Shown: positions 19,991 to 21,550 of the stretch, in pieces | How positions within the stretch are numbered: the stretch's first letter is position 1 | Layout of the letters: the number at the start of each line of letters is the position of its first letter | Assembly (NCBI GenBank): GCA_002431945.1 | Contig: DJET01000042.1 | Location: 4,803 to 26,352 of the forward strand | DNA from: Ruminococcaceae bacterium UBA5891 | GTDB lineage: Bacteria; Bacillota; Clostridia; Oscillospirales; Acutalibacteraceae | DNA length: 21,550 nt | Reading direction: 5' to 3' | Position numbers and translations under genes: made by a program | The notes under the pieces: model-generated | Seen by the model: the letters and a program-made list of their open reading frames with translations, nothing else | Databases searched by the model: none | What the model was told of the DNA's origin: nothing

Positions 19991-20326
19991 TTAAAGAATG
20001 GTCATTATATTGTTGAAATTAAGCTCTTTGGTTCTTTTGGTGATTGTAAACCAGTCAACAATAGTAAGAATACCGCAAACGCCTAAGGTAAGAAGCTTTA
20101 AAATGCCCATACCCACATCTCCGAGCATAAAACGGTCTACGCCGATTTCGCCGAGGAAAATTGAGATCAGCAGCATAGTGGTAGGATCCTTAAGCTCCAC
20201 GGTGGAGATCATAGCGAATTTGCTTTCGTCCATAGCCTCTAACTTTTCTTTTATGTACATCATTTTCTCAGCCGGAAAATACTTCTGGTTAGTCATAATA
20301 TACATATCAACTTTGTTTTGATCCAT
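19991..20326 (-). CDS. TM2-domain membrane protein (111 aa)
   Basis: N-terminal soluble part of about 45 residues, then a two-helix TM2 domain: LLISIFLGEIGVDRFMLGDVG, with the conserved G-x-x-G-x-DRF-x-x-G core, and MGILKLLTLGVCGILTIVDW. TM2 domains are small hairpin membrane modules of unclear role, often near zinc-ribbon or DUF2752 proteins as here. ATG 20326 preferred over 20332 because AAGGGG is eight bases upstream of the former and only two from the latter. Not overlapping its neighbour DUF2752 gene (ends 20376); a possible own promoter lies between them. Confidence 0.88.
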   Translation of the reverse strand: MDQNKVDMYIMTNQKYFPAEKMMYIKEKLEAMDESKFAMISTVELKDPTTMLLISIFLGEIGVDRFMLGDVGMGILKLLTLGVCGILTIVDWFTITKRTKELNFNNIMTIL

Positions 20327-20358
20327 AATCATATCCCCTTAATTTTGATTATGATTTT

Positions 20359-20387
20359 ATTATACATTACGCCTGTTAAAAATGCAA
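20359..20387 (-). promoter_or_regulatory. Possible promoter of the TM2 gene
   Basis: Minus strand: perfect -10 TATAAT (20364-20359) with a weak -35 TTGCAT (20387-20382) at 17 bp. The -35 overlaps the 3' end of the DUF2752 gene. Confidence 0.45.
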
Positions 20388-20717
20388 TATGTATTTTAAA
20401 AAATAAACGGCAAGCGTAAGAACACCCACCGTTATTATTACAGTCTCGCTTACGCGCTTTTTTATCGGCAAAACTCTTATATGAAAGCCGAGCAGCAGCG
20501 CCGATAAAAACGGCAGCGCCATAGGGTTATAAGAAATATAGGAAGCAATATCCCCCTTAAAAAGCGAAAGCATTGCGCGCGTCATACCGCAGGTGGGGCA
20601 GTTAAAATGAAAAAAATATTTAAAGGGGCACTTTATCGGCAGTAAAGCATAAATTATAACTGCGGCAGCAACGGGCAGATGAATAAAAAGAAACCTTTTA
20701 AGCGATATTTTACTCAT
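20376..20717 (-). CDS. DUF2752-family membrane protein (113 aa)
   Basis: Begins MSKISLKRFLFIH at 20717; two to three membrane helices (about 9-28, 62-78, 88-106) and the family hallmark C40-P-T-C43-GMTRA followed by GDIASYISYNPMALP. Function unknown; the CxxC next to the membrane suggests redox or metal binding. The ATG overlaps the preceding gene's stop in an ATGA arrangement (20714-20717), so translation is coupled to the zinc-ribbon gene; a longer reading from 20759 would overlap it heavily and is rejected. Confidence 0.87.
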   Translation of the reverse strand: MSKISLKRFLFIHLPVAAAVIIYALLPIKCPFKYFFHFNCPTCGMTRAMLSLFKGDIASYISYNPMALPFLSALLLGFHIRVLPIKKRVSETVIITVGVLTLAVYFLKYILHF

Positions 20718-21118
20718 TTTTTTACCCTTACGGTAAATTCCCTGCCGCATTTGGGGCAAACGGTCTTATGAACGCCCGCGCGTCTCGGCAGCCTTAAGAC
20801 CGCCTTGCAGGAGGGACAGGTTTTATAAACGTGGCATTTATCGTTTTTGCGGCGCTCGTGAAGCTCCTTTTTCCCTTTTGCAAACCGCAATTTTTTCGTA
20901 AAGTACGCGTTTTCCCTGCGCCGTTTTTCGGTATTGCGCGAAAAAAGCCTGAAAAGCGCATAAATCATAAGCGCGTATACCGCAAGCTGTAAAATTACCG
21001 AACGCACAAATATATTTATTACCGAAAGTATAACCGAAATAAGAAAAAAAGCAAAAAACAATTCGTCAGGGCCGTTTCTTCCGCTCATAAAGCGCATAAG
21101 CCTGTACCTGAAATCCAT
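20714..21118 (-). CDS. Membrane protein with C-terminal zinc ribbon (134 aa)
   Basis: Two hydrophobic helices near the N-terminus (about 20-57: ELFFAFFLISVILSVINIFV and LQLAVYALMIYALFRLF), a highly basic linker (about 60-95), then a zinc ribbon CPSC...CPKC (about 100-128) with the cysteines in two CxxC pairs. No enzymatic motif; the family is unnamed to me but small membrane zinc-ribbon proteins are frequent in Clostridia. Good RBS (AAGGAG) before ATG 21118. Overlaps DUF2752 by 4 bp; TM2, DUF2752 and this gene form a small membrane-protein cluster of unknown purpose. Confidence 0.82.
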   Translation of the reverse strand: MDFRYRLMRFMSGRNGPDELFFAFFLISVILSVINIFVRSVILQLAVYALMIYALFRLFSRNTEKRRRENAYFTKKLRFAKGKKELHERRKNDKCHVYKTCPSCKAVLRLPRRAGVHKTVCPKCGREFTVRVKK

Positions 21119-21222
21119 ATGTTTTTTCTCCTTTCTTATATTCCTTTATTATTATATTTAAAAAGCCTGCGGATATTGTTAAGAAAGGATAAATAAAGTT
21201 TATATATTTTATTTTGTTGTTT

Positions 21223-21256
21223 GTAGGCGTGATGAGTTCGACTCACGTCAGCCTAC
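21223..21256. other. Hairpin over the 3' end of the small gene
   Basis: GTAGGC (21223-21228) pairs with GCCTAC (21251-21256), with inner TGA/TCA and TGAGT-TCG-ACTCA stems and two small bulges. It includes the stop codon (21243-21245) of the minus-strand gene. The minus strand downstream is A-rich, not T-rich, so it is not a standard intrinsic terminator for that gene. Confidence 0.5.
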
Positions 21257-21404
21257 ACAGCGTCCTTGCGGCAAGCAATGTGTCAAGCGTATCGCCGAGT
21301 TGGGTAAACACCGCCGCCAAAACCGCAAGCTCGCTGTCGGTATAACAGCCGGCAAGAGTATTTGCCGCCGCCGTAACAAAGGCGGTTATTTCACAGGGAT
21401 TCAT
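21243..21404 (-). CDS. Small conserved Clostridia protein (DUF6774-like, 53 aa)
   Basis: MNPCEITAFVTAAANTLAGC then ELAVLAAVFTQLGDTLDTLLA; this NPCE..VTA..N.lA and FTQLGDTL pattern is one I associate with a short uncharacterised family (probably DUF6774). Mostly helical, moderately hydrophobic, no clear signal peptide. ATG at 21404 with GTGAAG five bases upstream is preferred; an in-frame GTG at 21425 overlaps the stop of the possible upstream gene (GTGA) and could be used by translational coupling. Function unknown. Confidence 0.72.
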   Translation of the reverse strand: MNPCEITAFVTAAANTLAGCYTDSELAVLAAVFTQLGDTLDTLLAARTLCRLT

Positions 21405-21421
21405 AAATTCTTCACGTCCCT

Positions 21422-21550
21422 TCACATTTTATTATATTCCGTGTTTACAATTTGCTCTCTTTTTTTATTTATTAAAGTTATAAAGCCCCGCACTCCGTCG
21501 GACATATCCTTTGGGAGCGGGAGCGGTAAAAAAGTCCTATGGTGAAAAGT
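21422..21550 (-). CDS. Possible C-terminal tail of a gene entering from the right edge
   Basis: The minus-strand frame from 21550 is open for 42 codons to TGA at 21422-21424, reading TFHHRTFLPLPLPKDMSDG and VRGFITLINKKREQIVNTEY. A 4-bp GTGA overlap with the in-frame GTG of the next gene would fit an operon. Too short to identify, and an open frame this long can arise by chance, so it is tentative. Confidence 0.4.
   Translation of the reverse strand, partial: TFHHRTFLPLPLPKDMSDGVRGFITLINKKREQIVNTEYNKM

Overview
The window looks like a chromosomal stretch from an anaerobic, low-to-mid GC Firmicute of class Clostridia, probably a gut-type Oscillospirales relative. The grounds are the [FeFe] hydrogenases, type III plus type I glutamine synthetases, an ANTAR regulator beside glnA, EndoA-like MazF, several small Clostridia-typical proteins, near-consensus sigma-A promoters with 17-bp spacers, and strong Shine-Dalgarno sites. 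This placement is inferred from gene content and no taxonomic marker is present.

Region 1 (1-5611) is a nitrogen block. A type III glutamine synthetase (glnN, minus, cut by the left edge) and an operon of type I glutamine synthetase (glnA), an ANTAR RNA-binding regulator and CTP synthase (pyrG) diverge from two perfect TTGACA-17-TATAAT promoters. Both leaders carry short hexaloop hairpins (loops AAAGGC, AAGGGC, AATGAC) that overlap the 5' arm of an intrinsic terminator. That is the architecture expected of ANTAR-controlled transcription attenuation. The regulator encoded in the operon has a receiver-like domain that has lost its phosphorylation residues. This is the strongest candidate regulatory system in the window.

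Region 2 (5612-7048) is a small accessory patch: an AT-rich divergent pair (small helical protein / XRE regulator) sharing an operator-like inverted repeat, about 500 bp of palindromic repeat debris, and a MazF/EndoA-type toxin with no visible antitoxin.

Region 3 (7266-10367) is a three-gene operon: a duplicated DUF1538 membrane protein, a duplicated PII-like protein and a GNAT acetyltransferase. It ends in a MITE-like element whose terminal inverted repeats contain the stop codons of both convergent flanking genes. A thioredoxin-reductase-like gene follows on the minus strand.

Region 4 (11383-17074) is a hydrogen-sensing/hydrogenase operon: APH-like kinase, thioredoxin-like [2Fe-2S] protein, PAS-containing group C-type [FeFe] hydrogenase, PP2C/SpoIIE phosphatase with an extra C-terminal domain, and a group B-type [FeFe] hydrogenase. 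It is followed by a mosaic repeat and a perfect 19-bp-arm terminator hairpin.

Region 5 (17086-21550) is all minus strand: two small conserved hypothetical proteins, a CAP-domain lipoprotein, an alpha/beta esterase, a YgjP-type metallopeptidase, a TM2 protein, a DUF2752 protein, a membrane zinc-ribbon protein, a small Clostridia protein and the possible tail of another gene. I saw no tRNA, rRNA, CRISPR array, transposase or phage gene.
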